Part shown: piece by piece, positions 8,146-15,829 of the stretch
How the letters are laid out: the number at the start of each line of letters is the position of its first letter
Position numbering within the stretch: position 1 is the stretch's first letter
NCBI GenBank assembly: GCA_039934035.1
Contig: JBDTMZ010000011.1
Coordinates: forward strand, 1-64,000
DNA length: 64,000 bases
Origin: Solibacter sp039934035
Lineage (GTDB): Bacteria > Acidobacteriota > Terriglobia > Bryobacterales > Bryobacteraceae
Direction: 5' to 3'
The notes under the pieces: generated by a model
Database searches by the model: none
Told to the model about the DNA's origin: nothing
Seen by the model: the letters and a program-made list of their open reading frames with translations, nothing else
Position numbers and translations under genes: made by a program

Positions 8146-8450
8146 AACGCGAAGACTCCATCGACGTAGTGCGGGGTACTGGCAACGTGTTTCGGGATCT
8201 CGGGAGCAAGAACCCGGACGCGGAGCAATTTAAGGCTATCCTCGCCACCGAAATCATCAAGGTTCTTGACCGCGAGCATTTGACGGTGCGCCAGGCACAT
8301 GACCGGACGGGCATCGCTGCCGCCGATTTCTCCAGGATCCGCAACGCCGATCTCGACCGGTTTACTGTAGACCGTCTGATGGCAATTCTCAACAAGCTTG
8401 GGTCTCGGATCGAAGTCAAGGTGCGCGTGCGGCGTGAGAAAGCGGCCTGA
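8142..8450 (+). CDS. HigA-like helix-turn-helix antitoxin
   Basis: 102 residues starting at TTG 8142, which overlaps the toxin stop (TTGA) and has a strong GGGAGG eight bases upstream. Sequence features match the XRE-type antitoxins paired with Gp49-like toxins: N-terminal 'NVFRDLG..NPDAEQFKAILATEI', a helix-turn-helix (LTVRQAHDRTGIAAADFSRIRNADLDRFTVDRLMAILNKLG), and a basic C-terminus. It should bind and neutralise the toxin and repress the operon through the inverted repeat at 7754-7775. It appears intact although its toxin is broken, so it may persist as an orphan DNA-binding protein. Confidence 0.85.
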   Translation: MKREDSIDVVRGTGNVFRDLGSKNPDAEQFKAILATEIIKVLDREHLTVRQAHDRTGIAAADFSRIRNADLDRFTVDRLMAILNKLGSRIEVKVRVRREKAA

Positions 8451-8563
8451 CGTCCGGTTAGTCGCTTGACGTGAAGACACCCGAAGTATTGGCGGCCCGA
8501 TCGCTGCGAGGAACAAGACCACCTGCCACCGGCTCCCGGTCGGCTCCTCCGCATAATCCGCCC

Positions 8564-8770
8564 CTACTTCCGGTCTTCCAGAATCGCCTTCAAGCCCGCG
8601 ATCTCGCGCTTCAATTTGCGCTCCCGCGAAGCCATCATCAAGACATAGATCAACAGCACGAACCACGCGACCCAGAGCCCTCCATTGAGGAACGAGAAAT
8701 TGCGTTGCAGGCGCTCCATCTCGCGAGTGATATCGTCGGCAGAAGCTTGCAATAGCATCAGAGCGTACAT
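8564..8770 (-). CDS. ccmD: CcmD-like small membrane protein of the haem exporter
   Basis: 68 residues with one transmembrane helix (LWVAWFVLLIYVLMMAS) followed by a basic helix ending in a coiled-coil-like KREIAGLKAILEDRK. This is the size and layout of CcmD, which stabilises the CcmABC-CcmE complex and helps release holo-CcmE. The ATG at 8770 is preceded by GGGAGA at good spacing. Last gene of the ccm operon, 12 bp after ccmC. CcmD is poorly conserved, so the call leans on position and topology. Confidence 0.82.
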   Translation of the reverse strand: MYALMLLQASADDITREMERLQRNFSFLNGGLWVAWFVLLIYVLMMASRERKLKREIAGLKAILEDRK

Positions 8771-8782
8771 ACACAATCTCCC

Positions 8783-9457
8783 TTAGAGGGCATGCGCCAT
8801 GCGGCGCAGCGAATCGATTTCCCTTTGAAATTGTTCCTGGCGCAGGCGCACCAGCGTAAACACCACGCCTACCAGCAGCACGGCCAGCATCTGCCAGCCA
8901 AACACCGCCTTCCAATCCGGCGGGAAACTGCCGCCACCCCAAAACACCGGCTGCGGATGCTGTGTGCGCCACCACTTGATCGAGAAGATCACAATGGGCA
9001 CATCGATGAAGGCGAAGATTGAAAACACCGCGGCGAAGGTGGCGCGCTGCGTAGGTTCCTCGATTGCATTGCGCAACATCAGATATCCCGCATAGAGCAG
9101 CCAGCAGACCAGCGCGGACGTGAGCCGCGCGTCCCAGGTCCACCAGATTCCCCACGCGACCCGCCCCCAGATCGACCCGGTGAGCAGGTTGCCCGCCAGG
9201 AATGCAAGACCCACTTCGGTGACGGCCACCGCCAGCGCGTCGAACTGGAATTTCTTCGTGACCAGAAACAGAATGCTGGACACGAACGCCACCATCGCAC
9301 AGGTGAGCGCAGTGATCGCCATCGGCACGTGGAAGAAAATGATTTTGAAAATCACTCCCTGATTGCGCTCCGCCGGAAAGCCGGTGATCAGATACAGGTC
9401 GCGCGCCAGCAGGATCACCGCCAGCACACCGAAAATGTAAAGTAGCTTATCGCGCAT
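8783..9457 (-). CDS. ccmC: Haem exporter/handling protein CcmC
   Basis: 224 residues, six predicted membrane helices. Contains the tryptophan-rich haem-handling motif WGIWWTWDARLTS near residue 110, the signature of CcmC/CcsA, and conserved histidines in loops (FFHVPMA; the IVIFSIKWWRTQHP segment). CcmC presents haem to CcmE in the periplasm. The ATG at 9457 lies 3 bp past the ccmB stop with GGGAGGAT upstream. Part of the ccmABCD block. Confidence 0.96.
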   Translation of the reverse strand: MRDKLLYIFGVLAVILLARDLYLITGFPAERNQGVIFKIIFFHVPMAITALTCAMVAFVSSILFLVTKKFQFDALAVAVTEVGLAFLAGNLLTGSIWGRVAWGIWWTWDARLTSALVCWLLYAGYLMLRNAIEEPTQRATFAAVFSIFAFIDVPIVIFSIKWWRTQHPQPVFWGGGSFPPDWKAVFGWQMLAVLLVGVVFTLVRLRQEQFQREIDSLRRMAHAL

Positions 9458-9460
9458 GGT

Positions 9461-10144
9461 CTATCCTCCCACCAGAACCGTCTCCACCAGGAACACCGAG
9501 ACGGCCGTGTACATCACATCGAACCCGATCAACATTTTCAACCACGCATCGTTGTCGGCGGTGATCGGCTTGCCGGCAATCAGCGCGCTGGTCAACTGCA
9601 TTGCGCCCAACAGCGCCGGAATTAAAATCGGAAAATTCAAAATCGGCAGCATCACTTCCCGCAACCGGATATTCACCGTCAGCGCACTGAAGATGGTTCC
9701 CGTCACGGTCATGCCCCACGTTCCCAACGCCACCACCAGCATCAACTGCCAAAATTGCGACGTCCACCGGACATTGTAGAAGACTCCGAACAGCGGCAGT
9801 GCGATCAGTTCCACTGCCATCACCAGCAGATAGTTGGCCAGCGCCTTCCCCAGGAACAGTGCGGAACCGGGAATCGGCGCCGCAATCAGCGCGTCCAGGC
9901 AATCGTTGCCCAGCTCGCGCGCGAAGCTGCGATTCAGCAGCAGAGTGCCCGCGAAGGCGAACACAATCCACAATAAGCCGCCGGAAATTTCCCGCGTCGT
10001 CTCCTCGCTCGGGTCGAATGCGAAACTGAATAGCAGGAGCACTACCAGTGCGAAGCTGAGCGATGCGTTGACCGCTTCTTTAGTGCGTAACTCGGCGCGC
10101 AGGTCCTTGACCATCACCACCAACACCTGACGGACGTAAGCCAT
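9461..10144 (-). CDS. ccmB: Haem exporter permease CcmB
   Basis: 227 residues, six transmembrane helices, with the CcmB landmarks: an N-terminal cytoplasmic 'KDLRAELRTKEAVNASLSF', 'FAGTLLLNRSFARELGNDCLDALI..PIPGSALFLGKALANYLLVM' and 'REVMLPILNFPILIPALLGA'. It is the membrane subunit paired with the CcmA ATPase. The start ATG (10144) overlaps the ccmA stop (TGATG), so the two are translationally coupled. Confidence 0.95.
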   Translation of the reverse strand: MAYVRQVLVVMVKDLRAELRTKEAVNASLSFALVVLLLFSFAFDPSEETTREISGGLLWIVFAFAGTLLLNRSFARELGNDCLDALIAAPIPGSALFLGKALANYLLVMAVELIALPLFGVFYNVRWTSQFWQLMLVVALGTWGMTVTGTIFSALTVNIRLREVMLPILNFPILIPALLGAMQLTSALIAGKPITADNDAWLKMLIGFDVMYTAVSVFLVETVLVGG

Positions 10145-10842
10145 CACGCCTCACCGTAATGCGCATAGACCCAGCCGGGGTCGCTCACCATTGCGGCCGT
10201 CCGCTCGCCATGAAACGCCACCTGTCCGCGATTGAGCAGCGCCACGTGGGTGGCGAGTTCGAGCGCTTCCCGAAGCTGGTGGGTGGACATCACGATGGTC
10301 TTCCCTTCGGCCAGCGCCTCGCGCAGGAGGCGTTGCAGCACGGCGATGGCGCGATCGTCGAGCGCGGTGAAGGGTTCGTCCAGCAGCAGAACTTTGGGTC
10401 CGTGCAGGAAGGCCCGCGCCACCGCGAGCCGCTGCCGCATGCCGCGCGAGAATTCGCGCACCAGGCCATCCTTCACGCGCTCCAGGCCGGTGCGTTCCAG
10501 CCATTCCAGGGCGGTCTTGCGCGGCTCCGGCAATCCGTAGAGTTTGCCGAACAGCGTGAGATTTTCGAGCGCCGAGAGTTCGTCGTAGACGCTGATGCCG
10601 TGGCCGATATAGCCCATCAAGCGCCGCGTTTCGGCGTCCCGAGGCGAATTCCCGAAGATCTTGATTTCGCCTTTTCCCGGGCGCGAAAAGCCCGCGATCG
10701 TCCGCAGCAGCGTCGTCTTGCCCGCGCCATTACGGCCGATCAGCGCCAGGCACGCGCCCGGCGCGGCCGTCAGCTCCACATTGCGCAGGGCAGGGAAGTC
10801 GCCATAAAACTTCCAGACGCCCTCCGCGGCGACTGCGTTCAT
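10144..10842 (-). CDS. ccmA: Haem exporter ATPase CcmA
   Basis: 232-residue ABC ATPase: Walker A GRNGAGKTT near residue 37, signature FSRGMRQRLAVARAF near residue 135, Walker B VLLLDEPFTALD, and H-loop MSTHQ. In System I cytochrome c maturation, ATP hydrolysis by CcmA drives release of haem-loaded CcmE from CcmC/CcmD. The start overlaps the stop of the upstream carboxypeptidase-regulatory gene by 4 nt (ATGA), placing that gene firmly in the operon. Confidence 0.95.
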   Translation of the reverse strand: MNAVAAEGVWKFYGDFPALRNVELTAAPGACLALIGRNGAGKTTLLRTIAGFSRPGKGEIKIFGNSPRDAETRRLMGYIGHGISVYDELSALENLTLFGKLYGLPEPRKTALEWLERTGLERVKDGLVREFSRGMRQRLAVARAFLHGPKVLLLDEPFTALDDRAIAVLQRLLREALAEGKTIVMSTHQLREALELATHVALLNRGQVAFHGERTAAMVSDPGWVYAHYGEA

Positions 10843-11852
10843 GCGTTCGGGCCTCGTCGCGAGGAAGGCGGCGGCGGCGTCGGACTCGAGCGATACAGCA
10901 GCGTGAAGCCGAGCGCCAAAATGCCCAGCGCCACAATCACAATGGATACGGCCTTCGTGTTCACCCGCGGCATGATCTGTTCGATCTTCGGTCCGGCTTC
11001 TTCGCTGTCCGCCTCGCCGCCGCCACTCGGCTCGGCGGGCGCCGGCGCCACATTGCCCGTCAGTTGTACTTTGTACGAGGCTCCGGTAATCCCGTAAATA
11101 TGCGCCTGCGAGCGCGGTTCCGCCCCTAGATCGTTCAGCCCATCGCCTTTAATGGTGATGCCGCTGGGCACGATCAGGTACGTGTTCTCGTCCTTGCTCG
11201 CGATCTTACCGGCCAGGTCCGCGCCCTCGGTATAAGGCGCGGTGTACGACACGTCGATGCGTGTGTCGCCGGGCTTGATGGCAAAGTCCACGCCCATGAT
11301 GTCGGGCTTCGACGTCTTTACCACTGCCGCCCCAAGCGGCATACCGCCGGGCGCCGTCGCGTCCACCTTCGGCTGGCTGGCGCCCGCCGGCAGGAAGAAT
11401 TTCAGCGTCCCGCCATCGGGATCGTTCCACGAGGTCTTGCCATCGTTCTTGAAGAGATAGGTTTCCGTCACTGCGACCTGTCCGCCGCCGGGCTCGAACA
11501 GGATCATGTGCTTGGCCACCTTCGCGCCGCCCGGCTGGTTGGACGCGCTCCACACGTCGATGGCCAGGCCGGTGCTGGGCTGCCCCGGAGGCAGCATGTG
11601 GTTGTAGGTCACGCCCTCGAACGCCGTGCGCACCAGGTGCGGACCCTGTGGATTCTGGTTGATGGTGAAGTTGCCCTGCGCATCGCTCTTCGCCTGATCG
11701 ATCAGTGCCAGTCCCGTTGAAGTGGCCAGTTGATAGAGTGCTACCGTCGCGCCCGCCTGCGGCTTGCCGGTAGTCTGATTCGTTACCGTGCCAGTGACTG
11801 CGGCAAAGACGGGACTCGCCATCAGGAGGAGTGCCACGACTCTACGTTGCAC
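10839..11852 (-). CDS. Secreted carboxypeptidase-regulatory-like protein inside the ccm operon
   Basis: About 337 residues from a GTG at 11852, chosen because it directly precedes a signal peptide (VQRRVVALLLMASPVFA). Upstream in-frame starts (to 12029) would overlap the preceding gene and lack export features. Residues 20-100 form a CarboxypepD_reg-like beta sandwich (VTGTVTNQTTGKPQAGATVALY). The middle has an 'FLPAGASQPKV' beta region, and the C-terminus one membrane helix (AVSIVIVALGILALGFTLLY) with a proline-rich cytoplasmic tail. Position between the zinc-ribbon gene and ccmA, with a 4-nt overlap, suggests a periplasmic accessory of cytochrome c maturation in this lineage. Role unknown. 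Confidence 0.78.
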   Translation of the reverse strand: MQRRVVALLLMASPVFAAVTGTVTNQTTGKPQAGATVALYQLATSTGLALIDQAKSDAQGNFTINQNPQGPHLVRTAFEGVTYNHMLPPGQPSTGLAIDVWSASNQPGGAKVAKHMILFEPGGGQVAVTETYLFKNDGKTSWNDPDGGTLKFFLPAGASQPKVDATAPGGMPLGAAVVKTSKPDIMGVDFAIKPGDTRIDVSYTAPYTEGADLAGKIASKDENTYLIVPSGITIKGDGLNDLGAEPRSQAHIYGITGASYKVQLTGNVAPAPAEPSGGGEADSEEAGPKIEQIMPRVNTKAVSIVIVALGILALGFTLLYRSSPTPPPPSSRRGPNA

Positions 11853-11944
11853 CCAGGCGGAGCCCCGACCGTGAGCGTAGGACAGGCCTCCGGGCCTGTC
11901 CAGTTCGCCATTGGCGAGGAGGCAAGGCCCTTCCAATTCGGTCC

Positions 11945-12376
11945 TCATGCGCGCACCGCCTTCATCGGCTTCCCGCATTCTCCGCAGAACTTCAGCTCCT
12001 GCTCGAACGTCGCGCTGCAATGCGGACACGTCAAAGCATCCGCCGTCTTCGCTTTCACCGTAACCACTGGTGCCGGCGCCGCAACCGCCGGAGCCTTTCC
12101 GCCCTGCAGCGCAGCCTTCACCTTATCCACCTCGGCCATCACAGTGGCCAGTTCCTTCTGCAGATCTTTCTTCGTGAGCTGATAATCGTTATCGGAAAGT
12201 TTCCCGAGACGATACTCAAACTGCAGATCGCGCAAATTCTCGTAGATCGCCGCCTTCCGTTCATCCAGGTGAGCGAACGGCGAAACCGGTTCCGGCTCCG
12301 GCAAGTCCTTGGGACGAACCCCCAGGACGTACACAATCACGGCGATTGCGATGACACAGGTAATGGCAATAATCAC
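11945..12376 (-). CDS. Zinc-ribbon membrane protein in the ccm operon (CcmI-position)
   Basis: 143 residues: an N-terminal transmembrane helix (IIAITCVIAIAVIVYVLG), then a helical segment (ENLRDLQFEYRLGKLSDNDYQLTKKDLQKELATVMAEVDKV) resembling the short cytoplasmic helical domain of CcmI (CycH N-domain). A C-terminal zinc ribbon with CPHC...CGECG follows. It lies 15 bp after ccmH, where CcmI genes often stand. It may be a shortened CcmI analogue with a metal-binding end in place of the TPR domain. That idea is inference. Confidence 0.78.
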   Translation of the reverse strand: MIIAITCVIAIAVIVYVLGVRPKDLPEPEPVSPFAHLDERKAAIYENLRDLQFEYRLGKLSDNDYQLTKKDLQKELATVMAEVDKVKAALQGGKAPAVAAPAPVVTVKAKTADALTCPHCSATFEQELKFCGECGKPMKAVRA

Positions 12377-12391
12377 GGACGCTTCAGCCCT

Positions 12392-12859
12392 TCAATCCAG
12401 ATTCGCGGTATCTTTTTCGATCTGCTCTTTGTACTTTGCAAGTTCCGGCGAATCGAATTCCATTTCCCCCAGATCGGTCATGGCACGCGGCTTCAAATAC
12501 TTCCGGATGACTAACAGAATGACCACCAGCCCCAGCCCCAGCGAGGCATACGGGATGATCCACCCGAATGCGTTCGGAGGCGCCAGATACACCGCCATGC
12601 CGTTATCCCGGATGAATGCCTGAACGATCTGTTCATCGCTCATCCCCACCGACTGCATCTGCGCGATGCGCTCCTTGGCCGGCTTGGAGAAATGGCACTC
12701 CAACATGCTGCAGGTCGCTACCGAGTCCTTGCACCCGCACTGGCACTGCAACCGCGCGCCCACGCGGCGCACGTCGACGCTCGGTTTCTCGCTGGCCGTT
12801 TGGGCCAGTGCCGCTACCGCCACCATCAAAATCAGCAGACTACTTTTGAACCGGCGCAT
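12392..12859 (-). CDS. ccmH: CcmH/CycL-type protein with variant Cys-rich motif
   Basis: 155 residues: signal peptide (SLLILMVAVAALAQ), a small three-helix periplasmic domain (SKPAKERIAQMQSVGMSDEQIVQAFIRDNG) and a C-terminal membrane helix (IIPYASLGLGLVVILLVI). The fold and length are those of CcmH, which handles apocytochrome CXXCH thiols. The usual LRCxxCQ redox motif is replaced by LQCQCGC with further cysteines at about residues 50 and 55 (C39, C41, C43, C50, C55). The start at 12859 overlaps the end of ccmF by 20 bp. Assignment is firm from the domain and operon; the redox chemistry of the variant is not predictable here. Confidence 0.88.
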   Translation of the reverse strand: MRRFKSSLLILMVAVAALAQTASEKPSVDVRRVGARLQCQCGCKDSVATCSMLECHFSKPAKERIAQMQSVGMSDEQIVQAFIRDNGMAVYLAPPNAFGWIIPYASLGLGLVVILLVIRKYLKPRAMTDLGEMEFDSPELAKYKEQIEKDTANLD

Positions 12860-14852
12860 TTTTCTTGGCGTACCCCACAACTTCGGTTCGGGCATACTGC
12901 AATTTCACTTTGCTCGGCACCAGGCAGATCAGCGTGCCGAAAATCACCACCAGCGTGCCGATCCAGATCCACGAAACCAGCGGGAACACGTACGCCTGAA
13001 TCACGGCGCGCTGATTATCGTCGCTCATCCCACCGAAATTCAAATACAGATCTTCGTTGGGCCGCACCCGGATTCCCACTTCGCTCGTACCCTGCCGGCT
13101 CGCCGTGTAGAAACGCTTCTCGGGTTCCAGCGTGCCCAGCAGTTCGCCGCCTTTGCTCACCGTCATGGTCGCGCGGTGCCACTGGTAGTTGGTCTCTTCT
13201 CCCTGTGCCAGATTGACCATGCGCAGTTCGTACGTGCCGATCTTCATCGAGTCCCCGTTGTTGAGTTCCTTCACCTCGTTCAGGTTGAAGGCATGGCCGG
13301 TGAAGCCGATGAACGCGAGCACGATTCCCATGTGCACCAGGTACCCGCCGTAGCGCCGCGTATTGCGGTGCGTCAGTTCGATAATGGCGCGCGCCAGGTT
13401 CATGTCGCTCTTGGCGGCAATGGCCCGGGCACCCTTGTAGAACTCGATCAGGATGGTCAGCGCGACAAAAAGGCAGAAGCCGAAAGAGATCAGCGCGTAG
13501 AAATGGCGTACCCCGGCGGCAAGCAGGGCAGCCACCAGCACCACGCTCGCAATGCCCGGATACATGAAGTTGCGGCGTAGGCTTTCGGCCGACGTGCGGC
13601 GCCAGGCGAACAGCGGCCCCACTCCGGTTAGGAAGAGCAGGAATAGGCCGATGGGGACCATCAGACGGTTGTACCAATCGGCGTCGAGCGAGATCTTATC
13701 GCCCGATATGGCTTCGCTGATCACCGGGAACAGCGTGCCCCACAGCACCGCGAAGCAACTCGCCAGCAGAATCAGGTTATTGAACAGGAAGCTCGATTCG
13801 CGCGAGATCACGCTTTCCAACTGCGCTTCGCTCCTCAGGTAGTCCAGGCGGTCCAGAATCAGGAAAATGACGGCGGCGATGCCGAGCGCGAGGAAGCCCA
13901 CAAAATACTTGCCTATGTCGCTGCGCGCGAACGCGTGCACGGATTGGACGATGCCGGAACGTGTCAGCAGCGTGCCCAGAATGCAGAGGAAGAACGTCGC
14001 CGACACCAGCACGATGTTCCAGATCTTCATCATGCCTTTCTTCTCCTGCATCATCACGGAGTGCAGGAACGCGGTGCCGCTCAGCCAAGGGAGCAGAGAA
14101 GCGTTTTCCACCGGATCCCAGCCCCAGTAGCCGCCCCAGCCCAGCACGTGATACGCCCACGCGGCCCCAAGCATCACGCCGGTGCTTTGGAAGAGCCAGG
14201 TGACCAGCGTCCAGCGCCGCGTCGTAAAGATCCAGGCATCGCCGGGTTGCCTGGTGATCAGACTGCCGATGGCGAAAGCGAACGGGACCGAAAAACCCAC
14301 GTAGCCCAGATACAGCATCGGCGGATGAATGGCCATCGCCGGATACTGCAGCAGCGGACTCAAACCGTTGCCGTCCGGTACCGCCGTGATCAGCTTATCC
14401 ACTGCCAGCATCTGGAAGGGATTCGCGATGAAATTATTCAGCAGCAGGAAAAAGCTCTGGATGGTGGTCAGCACGCCGACAACCCAAGGCATCATCTCGC
14501 GATGCTTGTGCCGGTTTGTGAAGACCACGACCGAGGCGTAGGTGGAAAGCAGGAAGGTCCACAACAGCAGCGACCCTTCCTGTCCACCCCACCAGGCCGC
14601 GTACTTGTACAGCAGAGGCATGGTGCGGTTGGAATGCGCCGCCACGTAAGCGAAGCGGAAATCGCTGATCAGCAGCGAATACACCAGGATTCCGGACGCC
14701 GTGGTCACCAGCGCCCAAATCCCGTATACCGCCCGTTCGCCGCTAACAATTAGAAACGGCTTGTTTTTCAGGCGGCCGATGACGCAGGCAGCCGTGGCAT
14801 ACAAAGCCAGACAGAAGGCCAGTAGTATGGCCAGCGATCCCAGATTTTCCAT
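12840..14852 (-). CDS. ccmF: Cytochrome c haem lyase subunit CcmF
   Basis: 670 residues with about 14-15 membrane helices, normal for CcmF. It carries the haem-handling WWD motif (WGGYWGWDPVENASLLPWL, around residue 235) and conserved periplasmic histidine regions (ALLQYPAMAIHPPMLYLGYV; RRYGGYLVHMGIVLAFIG). With CcmH it attaches haem from holo-CcmE to apocytochromes. Preceded by ccmE (36 bp gap), overlapping ccmH. The C-terminal YAKKNAPVQK is cytoplasmic. Confidence 0.97.
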   Translation of the reverse strand: MENLGSLAILLAFCLALYATAACVIGRLKNKPFLIVSGERAVYGIWALVTTASGILVYSLLISDFRFAYVAAHSNRTMPLLYKYAAWWGGQEGSLLLWTFLLSTYASVVVFTNRHKHREMMPWVVGVLTTIQSFFLLLNNFIANPFQMLAVDKLITAVPDGNGLSPLLQYPAMAIHPPMLYLGYVGFSVPFAFAIGSLITRQPGDAWIFTTRRWTLVTWLFQSTGVMLGAAWAYHVLGWGGYWGWDPVENASLLPWLSGTAFLHSVMMQEKKGMMKIWNIVLVSATFFLCILGTLLTRSGIVQSVHAFARSDIGKYFVGFLALGIAAVIFLILDRLDYLRSEAQLESVISRESSFLFNNLILLASCFAVLWGTLFPVISEAISGDKISLDADWYNRLMVPIGLFLLFLTGVGPLFAWRRTSAESLRRNFMYPGIASVVLVAALLAAGVRHFYALISFGFCLFVALTILIEFYKGARAIAAKSDMNLARAIIELTHRNTRRYGGYLVHMGIVLAFIGFTGHAFNLNEVKELNNGDSMKIGTYELRMVNLAQGEETNYQWHRATMTVSKGGELLGTLEPEKRFYTASRQGTSEVGIRVRPNEDLYLNFGGMSDDNQRAVIQAYVFPLVSWIWIGTLVVIFGTLICLVPSKVKLQYARTEVVGYAKKNAPVQK

Positions 14853-14888
14853 GTCACCCCTCGATGATTTGGCGAAAGCCCGATTCCG

Positions 14889-15323
14889 CTAAACGCCGCT
14901 TGCCTTATTGATGTTGGCCGGGGTCTGACCCTGGCCAGGCTTGGCTTCATACTTCGACGCGCACTTGGCCTGAATGCGGTTGGCCACGAAAACGCCGTCC
15001 TTCCCCAACTTGCCGTCCGCCAGCGCCTGTGCACCGTCTTTAAAGGTGTCGGGTAGCGGGTCCGTGCCGGTGTAGGCCACTTTCAGCTTGGTGCTTTCCT
15101 GCGCCAGTACGAATTCTACCCGGTTGCCGATACGTTGAATGGAGCCCTGCTCGACATCCCCGCCCACGCGGATGCGCGCACTGTAGGCGTTGTTGCCCAT
15201 CGCCCCCAGTTCGGTGATGGTCTTGTAGTAGGTCTGGTTCTCCTTCATTTCGGAGGTGGCCAACCAGACCAGGGTTCCGATCACCACTACGATCAAGGCA
15301 GCGAACTTGCCGTATTTTTTCAT
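14889..15323 (-). CDS. ccmE: Haem chaperone CcmE, Cys-type (CxxxY) variant
   Basis: 144 residues: N-terminal membrane anchor (FAALIVVVIGTLVWLA) and the OB-fold domain (ARIRVGGDVEQGSIQRIGNRVEFVL...VAYTGTDPLPDTFKDGAQALADGKLGKDGVFVANRIQAKC). Classical CcmE binds haem covalently through His in an HxxxY motif; here the same position is Cys121, followed by Tyr125 (C-A-S-K-Y). Cys-type CcmE is known from archaea and some bacteria as a variant System I. The start ATG at 15323 has GAGAGG upstream. First gene of the ccm operon; a TATACT -10 candidate lies at 15344-15349 on the minus strand. Confidence 0.93.
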   Translation of the reverse strand: MKKYGKFAALIVVVIGTLVWLATSEMKENQTYYKTITELGAMGNNAYSARIRVGGDVEQGSIQRIGNRVEFVLAQESTKLKVAYTGTDPLPDTFKDGAQALADGKLGKDGVFVANRIQAKCASKYEAKPGQGQTPANINKASGV

Positions 15324-15829
15324 GAGCAACCTCTCGAAACCTCAGTATAACCCAACTGAATTGCAGTATATTCGGACATTTTTGGGTCTTTTGTGGGAAT
15401 CCTCCACATACCCCCACTGGAGGGGATCGGCTGCAAAAGTCGCGTCATGGAAAGAGGTCCCAAACGATTTAGACGCATCAGGATACAGGTTTATTCCCGG
15501 TAATTTTGCCCACCGGTCACCCGACAAGCCCGTCTAAAATAGAAGATAGTGGCCGCCTTTATGAACAGAAGCACTTCGATCGCCCCAATCCAGCCCTGCC
15601 GCATCCCTGGATCGGCGTCTATTTGCGTTCCAGGGCAACACGCGATTGAAGGGATCGGAAATGGTATGCAGGTAGCGGTCCAACCCCGCCGCCTCTTCAA
15701 ATCGGCGTTGATCCGCGTTCATCGGCGGCCCCACTGCGTCGTGGGGCAGGAATTCGTGCCTGCCGCCGTCTTACCAGGCGACGGGTCCCATCACCTGGAA
15801 TTCCCCTGCCTATCCCTAGCTCGACCGCT
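15324..15829. other. 506-bp gene-less interval between divergent ccmE and hpnE
   Basis: It should contain promoters for both directions; only the minus-strand TATACT (15344-15349) stands out. Two degenerate direct repeats, GATCGGCGTCTATTTGCGTT (15610-15629) and AATCGGCGTTGATCCGCGTT (15700-15719), share a wider similarity of about 45 bp (NADQRRFEEAAGLD / NANRRRSRDAAGLD when read on the minus strand). I see no credible gene. Confidence 0.5.
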
